From Phycisphaerales bacterium (GTDB lineage: Bacteria > Planctomycetota > Phycisphaerae > Phycisphaerales > UBA1924), in assembly GCA_007693785.1 (NCBI GenBank), contig RECY01000024.1, positions 124,001 through 188,000 of the forward strand: a DNA stretch of 64,000 nt, in the 5' to 3' direction. Shown piece after piece: positions 16,797-23,874 of this stretch. Made by a program: the position numbers and the translations under genes. A model generated the notes under the pieces. The model saw only the letters and a list, made by a program, of their open reading frames with translations. It did not search any database and was not told the origin of the DNA. The stretch's first letter is position 1, and the number at the start of each line of letters is the position of its first letter.

Positions 16797-17481
16797 CGAG
16801 ACCCTCCGATTCGAAAGCCCCCTGCACGCGACCGTCGCGGATCACAAACACCCGTCGGCAGTGGGCCGCGGCCGCGGGCTCGTGCGTCACCATCAGCACC
16901 GTTGTCCCACGCTCGCTCGCCACCCGCGCCAGCAACCCCCACAGCTTCTCCGCGCTCGCCGAGTCGAGCGCTCCCGTCGGCTCGTCGGCCAGCACGATCG
17001 GCGGCTCATACAGCAACGCCCGCGCGATCGCCACACGCTGCTGCTCCCCGCCCGACATCGCCTCCGGGCGGTGGCGGGCGCGAGCGCCGACGCCGAGCTC
17101 ATCGAGCAGCGACGACGACCGCTCCCGCAGCCACTTCGCGTCCTCGCCCGCGAGCATGCCGGGGAGCTCGACGTTTTCCGAGGCCGTCAGCGTGGGGACG
17201 AGATTGAACTGCTGAAAGACGATCCCAAGGCGTGTGCGTCGGAAGCTGGTCGCCTCGCGGTCAGACAGCTCATGCACGGCCTCCCCGGCAAGGTGGATCT
17301 CGCCCTCATCGGGCTTGTCGAGGGCCGCGAGGAGGTGGAGAAGCGTGGACTTCCCGCTCCCGGACTGCCCCATGATCGCGTAGAACCCGGGCTCGGGCAC
17401 TTCGAGGTCCAGCCCGCGGAGCGCTTCGACTGTGCCCTCGCCGGAGCGGTAGCTCTTGCGCACCCCTCGGACGCGAACCAC
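16747..17481 (-). CDS. ABC transporter ATP-binding protein (LolD/MacB type)
   Basis: ATPase partner of the following permease. The 244 residues contain Walker A G-Q-S-G-S-G-K-S-T, the Q loop F-Q-Q-F-N-L-V-P, signature M-S-G-G-E-Q-Q-R-V-A-I-A-R and Walker B V-L-A-D-E-P-T-G-A-L-D, then the switch His in M-V-T-H-E. The Q-F-N-L-x-P-x-L-T-x-x-E-N-V segment is typical of the LolD/MacB/FtsE group. The GTG at 17481 is the first in-frame start; a GGGGGAGG element lies rather far upstream (about 13 nt). It lies 58 nt after gcvH on the same strand, possibly co-transcribed. Confidence 0.92.
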   Translation of the reverse strand: MVRVRGVRKSYRSGEGTVEALRGLDLEVPEPGFYAIMGQSGSGKSTLLHLLAALDKPDEGEIHLAGEAVHELSDREATSFRRTRLGIVFQQFNLVPTLTASENVELPGMLAGEDAKWLRERSSSLLDELGVGARARHRPEAMSGGEQQRVAIARALLYEPPIVLADEPTGALDSASAEKLWGLLARVASERGTTVLMVTHEPAAAAHCRRVFVIRDGRVQGAFESEGLDAAGVAARYQDTVRAS

Positions 17482-17539
17482 GGGCGCGCTGGTGCCTCCC
17501 CCGACGGGCGGAGCGGGTTCGACGCCCGGGATGGCCTGA

Positions 17540-17920
17540 TCAGTGCTGATGATTCTTCTCGTACGTCGCGGCGTCGACGCACGTGTCGAGCCCGCTCTTA
17601 TCGGTCACCTTGAGCTTCAGCAGCCACCCCTCGCCGAACGGGTCGCTGTTCAGCACGCCCGGGTCTTCCCCGAGCTTACTGTTGACTTCGACGATTTCGC
17701 CGGCGACGGCGCAGTAGATGTCGCTGGTGGTTTTGACGCTCTCGACCTCGCCGACGACGTCGCCGGGCTCGACGGTGGTGCCGGGCTCGCGCATCTCGGC
17801 GAAGGTGACGTCGGTGAGCTGGTCGACGGCGAACTGGGTCAGGCCGAGTGTGAGCGTGTCGCCCTCGAGCTTGTGCCACTCGTGGCTCTCGCTGTAGACG
17901 CGGTCGTTGGGCACGGGCAT
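17540..17920 (-). CDS. gcvH: Glycine cleavage system H protein
   Basis: Lipoyl carrier that shuttles the aminomethyl intermediate between GcvP and GcvT. The 126 residues show the full H protein: S-E-S-H-E-W near the start, the lipoylation site G-E-V-E-S-V-K-T-T-S with Lys63, and E-V-N-S-K-L then L-N-S-D-P-F-G-E-G-W-L-L-K. AAGGAG eight bases before the ATG at 17920 supports the start. It lies apart from gcvT, next to an exporter pair. Confidence 0.96.
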   Translation of the reverse strand: MPVPNDRVYSESHEWHKLEGDTLTLGLTQFAVDQLTDVTFAEMREPGTTVEPGDVVGEVESVKTTSDIYCAVAGEIVEVNSKLGEDPGVLNSDPFGEGWLLKLKVTDKSGLDTCVDAATYEKNHQH

Positions 17921-18049
17921 GCGCGGGTCTCCTTACGGTCGTGCGAGGGCGATCGGTCGAAACCCCGCCGGGCGGCGGGCGGGCGATGCTACCGCGGCTC
18001 CGGGGCCTCGGCTAGCCCGGATGCCCGTCCCAAGCACGCCCCCCGGGGC

Positions 18050-18055
18050 TACAGT
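18050..18055 (+). promoter_or_regulatory. Possible -10 hexamer TACAGT
   Basis: TACAGT is 9 nt before the ATG at 18065, with no Shine-Dalgarno between them. Confidence 0.35.
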
Positions 18056-18064
18056 CCGCCACTC

Positions 18065-18958
18065 ATGCTGCTGACCTGCAACGCCTCGTCGCTCAAATCC
18101 CTCATCAAGCCCCCGCGCGGGGCCAAGCCCAAGCTCGCCCTCGCCGACCTCCCCGCGTTCGTGCGCACCGAACTCGAGCTCCACGGCGTCAACCTCTCGA
18201 CCGACCTGCTGGTCGGCGCGACACGCTCGGACCTGACCGCGATCCGCGACCGGGCCGACAAGGCCGGGTGCGCCTGCCTGACGCTCATCGAGCCCGACGC
18301 GCTGGACCTGGCGACCGAGAGCGACAAGGCCCGCGAGGCCGCGATCGCCCGAGGGAAGCGCGTGATCGAGGCCGCCCACATCCTGGGCTGCTCCGCCGCG
18401 GTCGTGAGCCTGAAGGACGCCAAGGGCGAGGACGTCGTCGAGTACGCGATCGACAGCCTCCGCCAGCTCATGGGCGGGGCCGAGAAGCGCGACCTGAACC
18501 TCCTGCTCGCCCCGACCGACGGCATGACCGCGGATCCTGAGGCCCTGACCGAGTTGGTCAAAAAAACCGGCGGCTTCCGCGTTGGCACCTACCCGGACCT
18601 CGCCGTCGCCGCCGAAGCGAACGACCCGGAGGCCTACCTCCGCCGGATCACGCCTTACGCCTCGGCCCTCCGAGCCGGGCTCTTCGAGTTCAGCGTGGAG
18701 AAGATCGAGATCCCCGACGAGCCCGGGATGGACGACGAGGACGACGACGAACTCCTCGACGACATCGACCTCGGCCCGACCGAGATCGTCACCCACACGA
18801 CCTACAGCCTCGACCCGCTGATCGCCGCGATCACCGCGGTCGGCTACGACCAGACCATCGGGATCGAGTACCGCGGCAAGGGCGATCCGGTGGAAGGCAT
18901 CCGCAACGCCCGCGCTGCTTTGGAAGATACGTTGCTCCGAGCCCAGTCGGCCGGGTAA
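18065..18958 (+). CDS. Sugar phosphate isomerase/epimerase-like TIM-barrel protein
   Basis: A 297-residue protein with the pattern of the xylose isomerase-like (AP endonuclease 2) TIM-barrel superfamily: alternating strands and helices, R-V-I-E-A-A-H-I-L-G-C-S-A-A-V-V, L-L-L-A-P-T, F-R-V-G-T-Y-P-D and a final Y-D-Q-T-I-G-I-E-Y-R-G-K-G-D-P-V-E-G-I. The usual metal-binding Glu/His/Asp set is only partly visible, so catalysis is uncertain. A very acidic insertion with many D and E residues (about 220-237) interrupts the barrel near its C-terminal side. The ATG at 18065 is chosen because similarity starts there. cmk follows 52 nt later on the same strand. Confidence 0.75.
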   Translation: MLLTCNASSLKSLIKPPRGAKPKLALADLPAFVRTELELHGVNLSTDLLVGATRSDLTAIRDRADKAGCACLTLIEPDALDLATESDKAREAAIARGKRVIEAAHILGCSAAVVSLKDAKGEDVVEYAIDSLRQLMGGAEKRDLNLLLAPTDGMTADPEALTELVKKTGGFRVGTYPDLAVAAEANDPEAYLRRITPYASALRAGLFEFSVEKIEIPDEPGMDDEDDDELLDDIDLGPTEIVTHTTYSLDPLIAAITAVGYDQTIGIEYRGKGDPVEGIRNARAALEDTLLRAQSAG

Positions 18959-19010
18959 GCTGCACGTGCCGACCCGTCGCGTGCGGTCCCGGCACAACGC
19001 GGGAGCCCCG

Positions 19011-19784
19011 ATGCCCGATGCCGCCACCACCGAACACGCCCAGCGGGCCTCCCAGACCGCTGTTCGAGCCCCCAGCCGACCACGGAGCCGCGACGTGATC
19101 CCGCTCGATCAGCCGGTCATCGTCGCGATCGACGGCCCCGCGGGCACCGGAAAATCCTCCGTCGCCCGCGAGCTCGCCCACCGCTTGGGCCTGGATTTTC
19201 TCGACACCGGCGCGATGTATCGCGCCGCGGCCGCCATCATGCTCGACAAGGGCCTCCGCCCCGACGACGCCCAGCGACTGGTGGACGAGGTCGTCTCGGC
19301 CGACCTGCACTTCGACTGGACCGCCGACCCCCCGACCATCCTCGCCTGGATGGAGCCGATCGATCACCGCATCCGTGATGAGGACGTGACCGGCGTCGTG
19401 AGCCGCGTCGCGGGGATCGGGCTGCTCCGTCGCCATATGGTCGCCAAGCAGCGGATCATCGCGCGTCAGCACCCGCGCCTCGTCACCGAGGGGCGCGATC
19501 AGGGCTCGGTGGTCTTCCCGGACGCGGAGGCGAAGTTCTTTTTGGATGCCCGCCCCGAAGTCCGCGCCGCACGACGGGCCGACCAGCTCCGCGAGGCGGG
19601 GCACGAGGTGGACGAGGGCGCGCTGCTGCGCGAGATCATCGAGCGGGATCGCTCCGACGCCTGCCGCACCGACGGCCCGCTCATCCGCCCACACGACGCC
19701 GAACTGGTCGACACCAGCGACCTGAGCTTCGACGAGGTCGTGGACCATCTCTACGAGCGCGTGCTCGCGATCATCCCGGGCTAG
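19011..19784 (+). CDS. cmk: Cytidylate kinase
   Basis: Phosphorylates CMP/dCMP with ATP. The P-loop D-G-P-A-G-T-G-K-S-S lies near residue 40, followed by L-D-T-G-A-M-Y-R-A, the typical CMP-binding block. Later blocks are V-T-E-G-R-D-Q-G-S-V-V-F-P and F-F-L-D-A, equivalent to the G-R-D-I-G-T-V-V-F-P region of Cmk; the usual Ile-Gly-Thr reads Gln-Gly-Ser. The C-terminal L-V-D-T-S motif is conserved. GGGAG at 19001-19005 selects the ATG at 19011 over an upstream start at 18966. The first about 30 residues are a nonconserved extension. plsC follows downstream. Confidence 0.92.
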   Translation: MPDAATTEHAQRASQTAVRAPSRPRSRDVIPLDQPVIVAIDGPAGTGKSSVARELAHRLGLDFLDTGAMYRAAAAIMLDKGLRPDDAQRLVDEVVSADLHFDWTADPPTILAWMEPIDHRIRDEDVTGVVSRVAGIGLLRRHMVAKQRIIARQHPRLVTEGRDQGSVVFPDAEAKFFLDARPEVRAARRADQLREAGHEVDEGALLREIIERDRSDACRTDGPLIRPHDAELVDTSDLSFDEVVDHLYERVLAIIPG

Positions 19785-19891
19785 GGTTCGCCTTCTGAAG
19801 CTTGGTGGGATGGGCCTCTGGCCCGTCTCTCCCGACGCTCCAAGAGGGGCAACGCGTCCGTTCCACCGATCCGTCACGCATCGCTTCGATA

Positions 19892-19897
19892 TACCAT
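19892..19897 (+). promoter_or_regulatory. Possible -10 hexamer TACCAT before plsC
   Basis: TACCAT (overlapping TATACC at 19890) lies 7 nt before the ATG at 19905, with no Shine-Dalgarno between. Confidence 0.4.
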
Positions 19898-19904
19898 CCG
19901 TCGC

Positions 19905-20687
19905 ATGCTGAATCTCCGCGCCCGACGCCCGCACTCCACCCTCTTCGGCCTCGTCGTCTACGCCGTCGCCTGCGGGATGCTGCGGGTGTTTCTGAAAGTC
20001 TTCTACCGCCTCCGCACGGAGGGGACCGAACGCGTCCCCGCGAGCGGGCCCGCGCTGATCGCCGCCAATCATCAGTCGTTCCTCGACCCGCCCGCGATCG
20101 GCGTGGACGTCCGCCACCGTCAGCTCGATTTCGTCGCCCGCGGCGGGCTGTTTCGCTTCAAGCCTTTCGGCTGGGCGATCAGCCAGGTCAACTCCATCCC
20201 GCTCCGCGAGGACGCGCCGGACACGGCCGCGATCAAAGAAATCATCCGCCGCCTCGAGCAGGGCTCGGTCGTCATGATCTTTCCCGAGGGCAGCCGGACC
20301 GAGGACGGCGCGATGACCTCGTTCAGCCGCGGCGTCGCGGTGCTGGTCAAGCGGGCCAAGTGCCCGGTCATCCCCGCGGCGATCGAGGGCGCCTACGACG
20401 TCTGGCCGCGTTCGCGGAAGTTCCCGAAGCTCTTTGGCAGGGGACGGATCGCCGTGCGATACGGCAACCTGATCCCGCACGACGAGCTCTTCGCCGACGG
20501 GCCCGACGCGGCCCTGCGCCGACTGGAGCGCGAGATCGACGCGATGCGGATCCAGCTCCGGGCCGAGCTCCGCGAACGCACCGGCGGGCGTCTCCCCGCA
20601 CCCGGCCCGGGCGACCGCGCTCTGCGGGCGAGCGATGAAGACCAGAACGATCCGGCGGCGGGGGTCGATCAGCCCGCCGCGTCCTGA
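19905..20687 (+). CDS. plsC: 1-acyl-sn-glycerol-3-phosphate acyltransferase
   Basis: Acylates lysophosphatidic acid to phosphatidic acid at the inner membrane. Motif I is N-H-Q-S-F-L-D, the HX4D catalytic pair; motif III is F-P-E-G-S-R-T; the V-I-P-A-A-I-E-G block follows. A hydrophobic segment at about residues 13-32 anchors the protein. The 260-residue length is normal, with a polar tail after about residue 215. The last 19 bases overlap the end of the convergent DUF4112 gene. Confidence 0.92.
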   Translation: MLNLRARRPHSTLFGLVVYAVACGMLRVFLKVFYRLRTEGTERVPASGPALIAANHQSFLDPPAIGVDVRHRQLDFVARGGLFRFKPFGWAISQVNSIPLREDAPDTAAIKEIIRRLEQGSVVMIFPEGSRTEDGAMTSFSRGVAVLVKRAKCPVIPAAIEGAYDVWPRSRKFPKLFGRGRIAVRYGNLIPHDELFADGPDAALRRLEREIDAMRIQLRAELRERTGGRLPAPGPGDRALRASDEDQNDPAAGVDQPAAS

Positions 20688-21013
20688 GCGGCAGCTTTGG
20701 CGAGCAACGCTTCGCGCAGGATCCTGGCGTTCCGAGCGTTCGACTTGAACATCGCGTCCGGAATGATCCCGACCACCGGGATCACGCCAACCAGCCAGTT
20801 GATCCCGATGTTCGCCAGCATCCGGCGCACCACGCGCCAGCCGAGCCGATGCATCACCGCCTCGCGGACGAAGTACATGCTGATCGCGGCCGCGACGGTG
20901 TCGCCCGCGACCGGGATCACGCTGATGATCGGGTCGAGCCCGAACCGAAACTTCGTCCCCGGCACGCGGAGGCTGTAGTCCAGCAACCGGGCGAGCGCGT
21001 CGGCCCGACGCAA
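20669..21013 (-). CDS. DUF4112 family membrane protein
   Basis: A 114-residue protein matching DUF4112: L-A-R-L-L-D-Y-S-L-R-V-P-G-T-K-F-R-F-G-L-D followed by I-P-V-A-G-D, then two hydrophobic stretches with G-V-I-P-V-V-G-I-I-P-D. Function is unknown. The TTG at 21013 is the family-consistent start; the Shine-Dalgarno (GAGG) is distant, so the start is uncertain. Its stop lies inside the plsC coding end on the opposite strand. Confidence 0.8.
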   Translation of the reverse strand: MRRADALARLLDYSLRVPGTKFRFGLDPIISVIPVAGDTVAAAISMYFVREAVMHRLGWRVVRRMLANIGINWLVGVIPVVGIIPDAMFKSNARNARILREALLAKAAAQDAAG

Positions 21014-21047
21014 CGAGTTTTGTACGCCTCGGGATGGAATCGCACGC

Positions 21048-21206
21048 TCACTTGCTCGAAACGACCCACACCGCGTGGATAAGCCCGGGGATATAGCCCA
21101 GCAGCGTGAGCAGGATATTCAGCCAAAAGTGCCCACCGATCCCCACCTTCAGAAACACGCCCAGCGGCGGGATGATCACGGAAAGAATAATGCGGATGAT
21201 GTCCAT
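21048..21206 (-). CDS. Pmp3/YqaE family small membrane protein
   Basis: A 52-residue proteolipid with two hydrophobic helices and the family motif I-I-P-P-L-G-V-F-L, then a central G-x-x-F-W-L-N-I-L-L-T-L-L-G-Y-I-P-G-L-I-H-A. Pmp3 relatives are linked to membrane potential and salt or stress tolerance. ATG at 21206 is chosen; the open frame upstream to 21275 has no family similarity. It lies 34 nt before the DUF4112 gene on the same strand, so the pair is probably co-transcribed. Confidence 0.9.
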   Translation of the reverse strand: MDIIRIILSVIIPPLGVFLKVGIGGHFWLNILLTLLGYIPGLIHAVWVVSSK

Positions 21207-21543
21207 GGTCTTCAAGGCTCCGTTCGCAGGCGGTCCGGCCGCGTTGTCCGAGCGTGAGGCCAACGCCGGGCTCACGGACGGTGATGAAGCGTCCCGTGGT
21301 GCGGGTTTGTTCCCGGAACCCGAGGATCAACCCGTGTTCATGCCGCCTCTGTCTCCCTGCATCAGGTGGTCGAAGGGTGTTGTCCCGGATGTGCGTCCGC
21401 CGTACGCGCGGCAAGGCCCACGGGGCTGAAACCGGCGGGCCGCAAACAGTCCACCAAAGCCGAAGGCTTGGATGTCGTACTGGCTGGGCAGGCCGGTGAG
21501 CGCCTCACGATCGACTGGTCCCACGCGCAGACGTGCCGGTCGG
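21207..21543. other. 337-bp intergenic stretch, no gene supported
   Basis: This gap separates the murD stop from the start of the Pmp3 gene. Short frames exist on both strands, but none has a ribosome-binding site or recognisable motif. It should hold the promoter of the Pmp3-DUF4112 pair; none could be picked out. Confidence 0.5.
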
Positions 21544-22902
21544 TCACGCCTCGCCGAGCGCAAGCGATCGGAACGCGGCCCCGCGGTGCTCGTAGTTCGG
21601 GAACTGATCCCAGCTCGCGCACCCCGGGCTGAGGAGAACGACCTCGCCCGCGCGCGCGTCCCGTGCAGCCGCGTCGAACGCCGCCGCCAGCGTCGCGTGG
21701 ACGCGGACGCGTCCGCCGGACGCGATCGCGGGGGCGGTGGTGCCGAACGCGTCGACGGAAGCGACACGAGTCGCGAGCCGCCCGATCGGGGTCAGGTCTG
21801 CGCCCTTGTCCGCGCCGCCGACGAGCAGGCGGAGGCTTTCGGGGCGCTCGAACGCGCTCGCCGCGACGAGCGTCGCCTCGGGCGTGGTGGATTTGCTGTC
21901 GTTCACGAAGCGGACGCCGCCCCGCTCGCAGACGAGCTCGAGCCGATGGGGGAGCCCCGGAAACGCACCGATGCCGTCGGCTGCGAGCGTCGTGCGGGTC
22001 GCGTCGAGCCGGAGGGAAGCCGAGAGCGCCCCGAGCGCGAGCCGAGCGTTGACACGGTTGTGCGCACCGATCGCGCGCAGCGCGGGGATCGACTCGTCCG
22101 GCGCGGGCGGGCGGCGCTCGACCCCGGGCGCGATCGCCCAGCGGTGGGCGTCATCATCGAGCCCCGGGGCGAGCACCGCGGCGTCGCCGGGCTGCTGCAG
22201 GTCGAGCAGTCGCTGCTTGCTGGCGAGGTAGTGCTGGATCCCGTCGTGCCAGTCGAGATGGTTGGGCGCGAAGGCGGTAACGACCGCGACCCCCGTCGCT
22301 CGCTCGCACCAGTGCAGCATGAAGCTGGAAAGCTCGAGCACCACGACCGCCTCGGGCTCGATCGCGTCGAGTTGCGGGAGGAGCGAGCCCCCGATGTTCC
22401 CGCCGAGCACGGAGGGAAGCCCGATCGCCCTTGCCCCGGCGTGGATCATGGCGCACGTCGTGCTTTTTCCGGCCGATCCGGTCACGCCGATCACCCGTCG
22501 CCGGTCGCCCCCCGCCCGGAGCTGCGGAAGACGCTCCATGACCAGGCCGATCTCGGTGACCGTGCGCACGCCGGCGGCTTTCGCGGCTCGCAGGAACCGA
22601 TTCTCCCAAGGCCGCGCCACCGCGGGGTTGGCCACCACCACGTCCGCCGTCGTGAAATCGCTGACGTTGTGCGTCCCGAGGCGAAGTTCCACATCCCCGC
22701 ACTCGACCAGGTCCGCGATCGACGCCAAGCCCTCTTGAAGCTTCTCGGGCGCGTCCAAGTCGGTCACGAGCACGTCCGCCCCCTGCTCGACGCAGAAGCG
22801 AGCGACCCCGGCGCCCCCGCCGAACCGCCCGAGCCCCATGATCACGACTCGGCAACCATCGAGCGGCGTGGGAGCACTCTCTGCGATCGGCGGCGAAGGC
22901 AC
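21544..22902 (-). CDS. murD: UDP-N-acetylmuramoylalanine-D-glutamate ligase
   Basis: Adds D-glutamate to UDP-MurNAc-L-Ala in the cytoplasmic phase of peptidoglycan synthesis. The 452 residues show the Mur ligase layout: an N-terminal Rossmann domain ([11 protein letters not shown]), the ATP loop [10 protein letters not shown] (normally G-T-N-G-K-S-T), [18 protein letters not shown], and the C-terminal [11 protein letters not shown] block. It is the last gene of a minus-strand series, 9 nt after the aminotransferase gene. A complete MurD shows that the organism makes peptidoglycan precursors. Confidence 0.93.
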   Translation of the reverse strand: MPSPPIAESAPTPLDGCRVVIMGLGRFGGGAGVARFCVEQGADVLVTDLDAPEKLQEGLASIADLVECGDVELRLGTHNVSDFTTADVVVANPAVARPWENRFLRAAKAAGVRTVTEIGLVMERLPQLRAGGDRRRVIGVTGSAGKSTTCAMIHAGARAIGLPSVLGGNIGGSLLPQLDAIEPEAVVVLELSSFMLHWCERATGVAVVTAFAPNHLDWHDGIQHYLASKQRLLDLQQPGDAAVLAPGLDDDAHRWAIAPGVERRPPAPDESIPALRAIGAHNRVNARLALGALSASLRLDATRTTLAADGIGAFPGLPHRLELVCERGGVRFVNDSKSTTPEATLVAASAFERPESLRLLVGGADKGADLTPIGRLATRVASVDAFGTTAPAIASGGRVRVHATLAAAFDAAARDARAGEVVLLSPGCASWDQFPNYEHRGAAFRSLALGEA

Positions 22903-22911
22903 GGCTCGCGC

Positions 22912-23805
22912 TCAGACCGTCGCGACGGCCGAGCGGGAGACCTCGCCCCGCATCTCGGCCCGTGTCGCGCTCACAAGGCGATGGAGCAGGCGACGCGCCT
23001 CCGGCCCCGGCGTCCCGTCGCCCACAGGGCGCCCGTCGAGTTCGATCGCGGAGGTCACCATGGAGTTCGTCCCGACGAGGATAATCTCGCTCGCCTCGTC
23101 CAGTTCTTCAGCCAGAACCGCGCGGGTTTCGATCGTCGGGTCGAGGTCGAGGATCAGGCGTCGCGTGACGCCGGCGAGGATCGAGACACTCTCGAGGCTC
23201 GGGGTGACCAGCCGCGTCCCGCCGAGCCCGTCGGGGACCGCGAGCACCACGTTGGACGCGCACGCCTCGCTCACGAGCCCGTCGCGAATCATGACCGTCT
23301 CCGTCGCGCCGTGCTCGCTCGCCTCCATCGCGGCCAAGATGTTTCCGTGCAGGCTGATGCTCTTGATCGTGCCCCGGTGCCAACGCAGGTCGGGCACGCG
23401 GGCGACCCGGCACGTCGGGGGGGTGGTGTACGCCGAGAGCGCCGGCATCGGCGTCGCGAAGCCGAACACCGTCGCCGCCATCGCGCCCGCGGGCAGGCGC
23501 GAGCGTCGCGGCTGCCCGTCACCGGGCGTCCCGCGCGTCACCTGCCAATAGACAAACGCGTCCGGCGTGCCGTTCGCGATCAGCAAATCCTCGGTCAGCG
23601 GGATCAGCCGCTCGGCGTCGAAATCGATCCCCGAGGCCGCCAGCCCCTCGCGGAACCGCTCCACGTGCATCGCCCCGGCTCGGACCTGTCCCTCGAAGGC
23701 GCGGAGGCCCTCGTAGACGCCGTCGCCGAAAAGGAAACCCCGGTCGAACGGGCTGACCCGGGCTTCGTGTGCGGACAGGATGTGGCCGTTGAGGTGAACA
23801 AGCAT
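22912..23805 (-). CDS. Class IV aminotransferase, D-amino-acid transaminase-like
   Basis: A 297-residue PLP enzyme of fold type IV. The probable Schiff-base lysine is Lys148 in R-W-H-R-G-T-I-K-S-I-S-L, close to the D-alanine aminotransferase pattern (R-C-D-I-K-S-L-N-L-L) and less like branched-chain transaminases. The E-A-C-A-S-N-V block fits the E-x-S-x-S-N-V region. It sits 9 nt before murD, whose product uses D-glutamate, so conversion of D-alanine plus 2-oxoglutarate to D-glutamate is a reasonable inference. Branched-chain or aminodeoxychorismate-type activity remains possible. The priA gene is upstream on the same strand. Confidence 0.8.
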   Translation of the reverse strand: MLVHLNGHILSAHEARVSPFDRGFLFGDGVYEGLRAFEGQVRAGAMHVERFREGLAASGIDFDAERLIPLTEDLLIANGTPDAFVYWQVTRGTPGDGQPRRSRLPAGAMAATVFGFATPMPALSAYTTPPTCRVARVPDLRWHRGTIKSISLHGNILAAMEASEHGATETVMIRDGLVSEACASNVVLAVPDGLGGTRLVTPSLESVSILAGVTRRLILDLDPTIETRAVLAEELDEASEIILVGTNSMVTSAIELDGRPVGDGTPGPEARRLLHRLVSATRAEMRGEVSRSAVATV

Positions 23806-23810
23806 GGATG

Positions 23811-23816
23811 ATCATA
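23811..23816 (-). promoter_or_regulatory. Possible -10 hexamer TATGAT before the class IV aminotransferase
   Basis: TATGAT on the minus strand lies 5 nt before the ATG at 23805. It would allow separate transcription of the aminotransferase-murD pair. Confidence 0.35.
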
Positions 23817-23874
23817 TCGGCGGTCGGATCGCGTCCACTGGAGCGGATCGCTGGCGCCGCGCTCCGCCGCCGGT

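Noticed and set aside
21327-21543. Possible minus-strand gene between murD and the Pmp3 gene
   Set aside because: The frame overlaps murD in another phase, lacks a start signal, and shows no recognisable domain.
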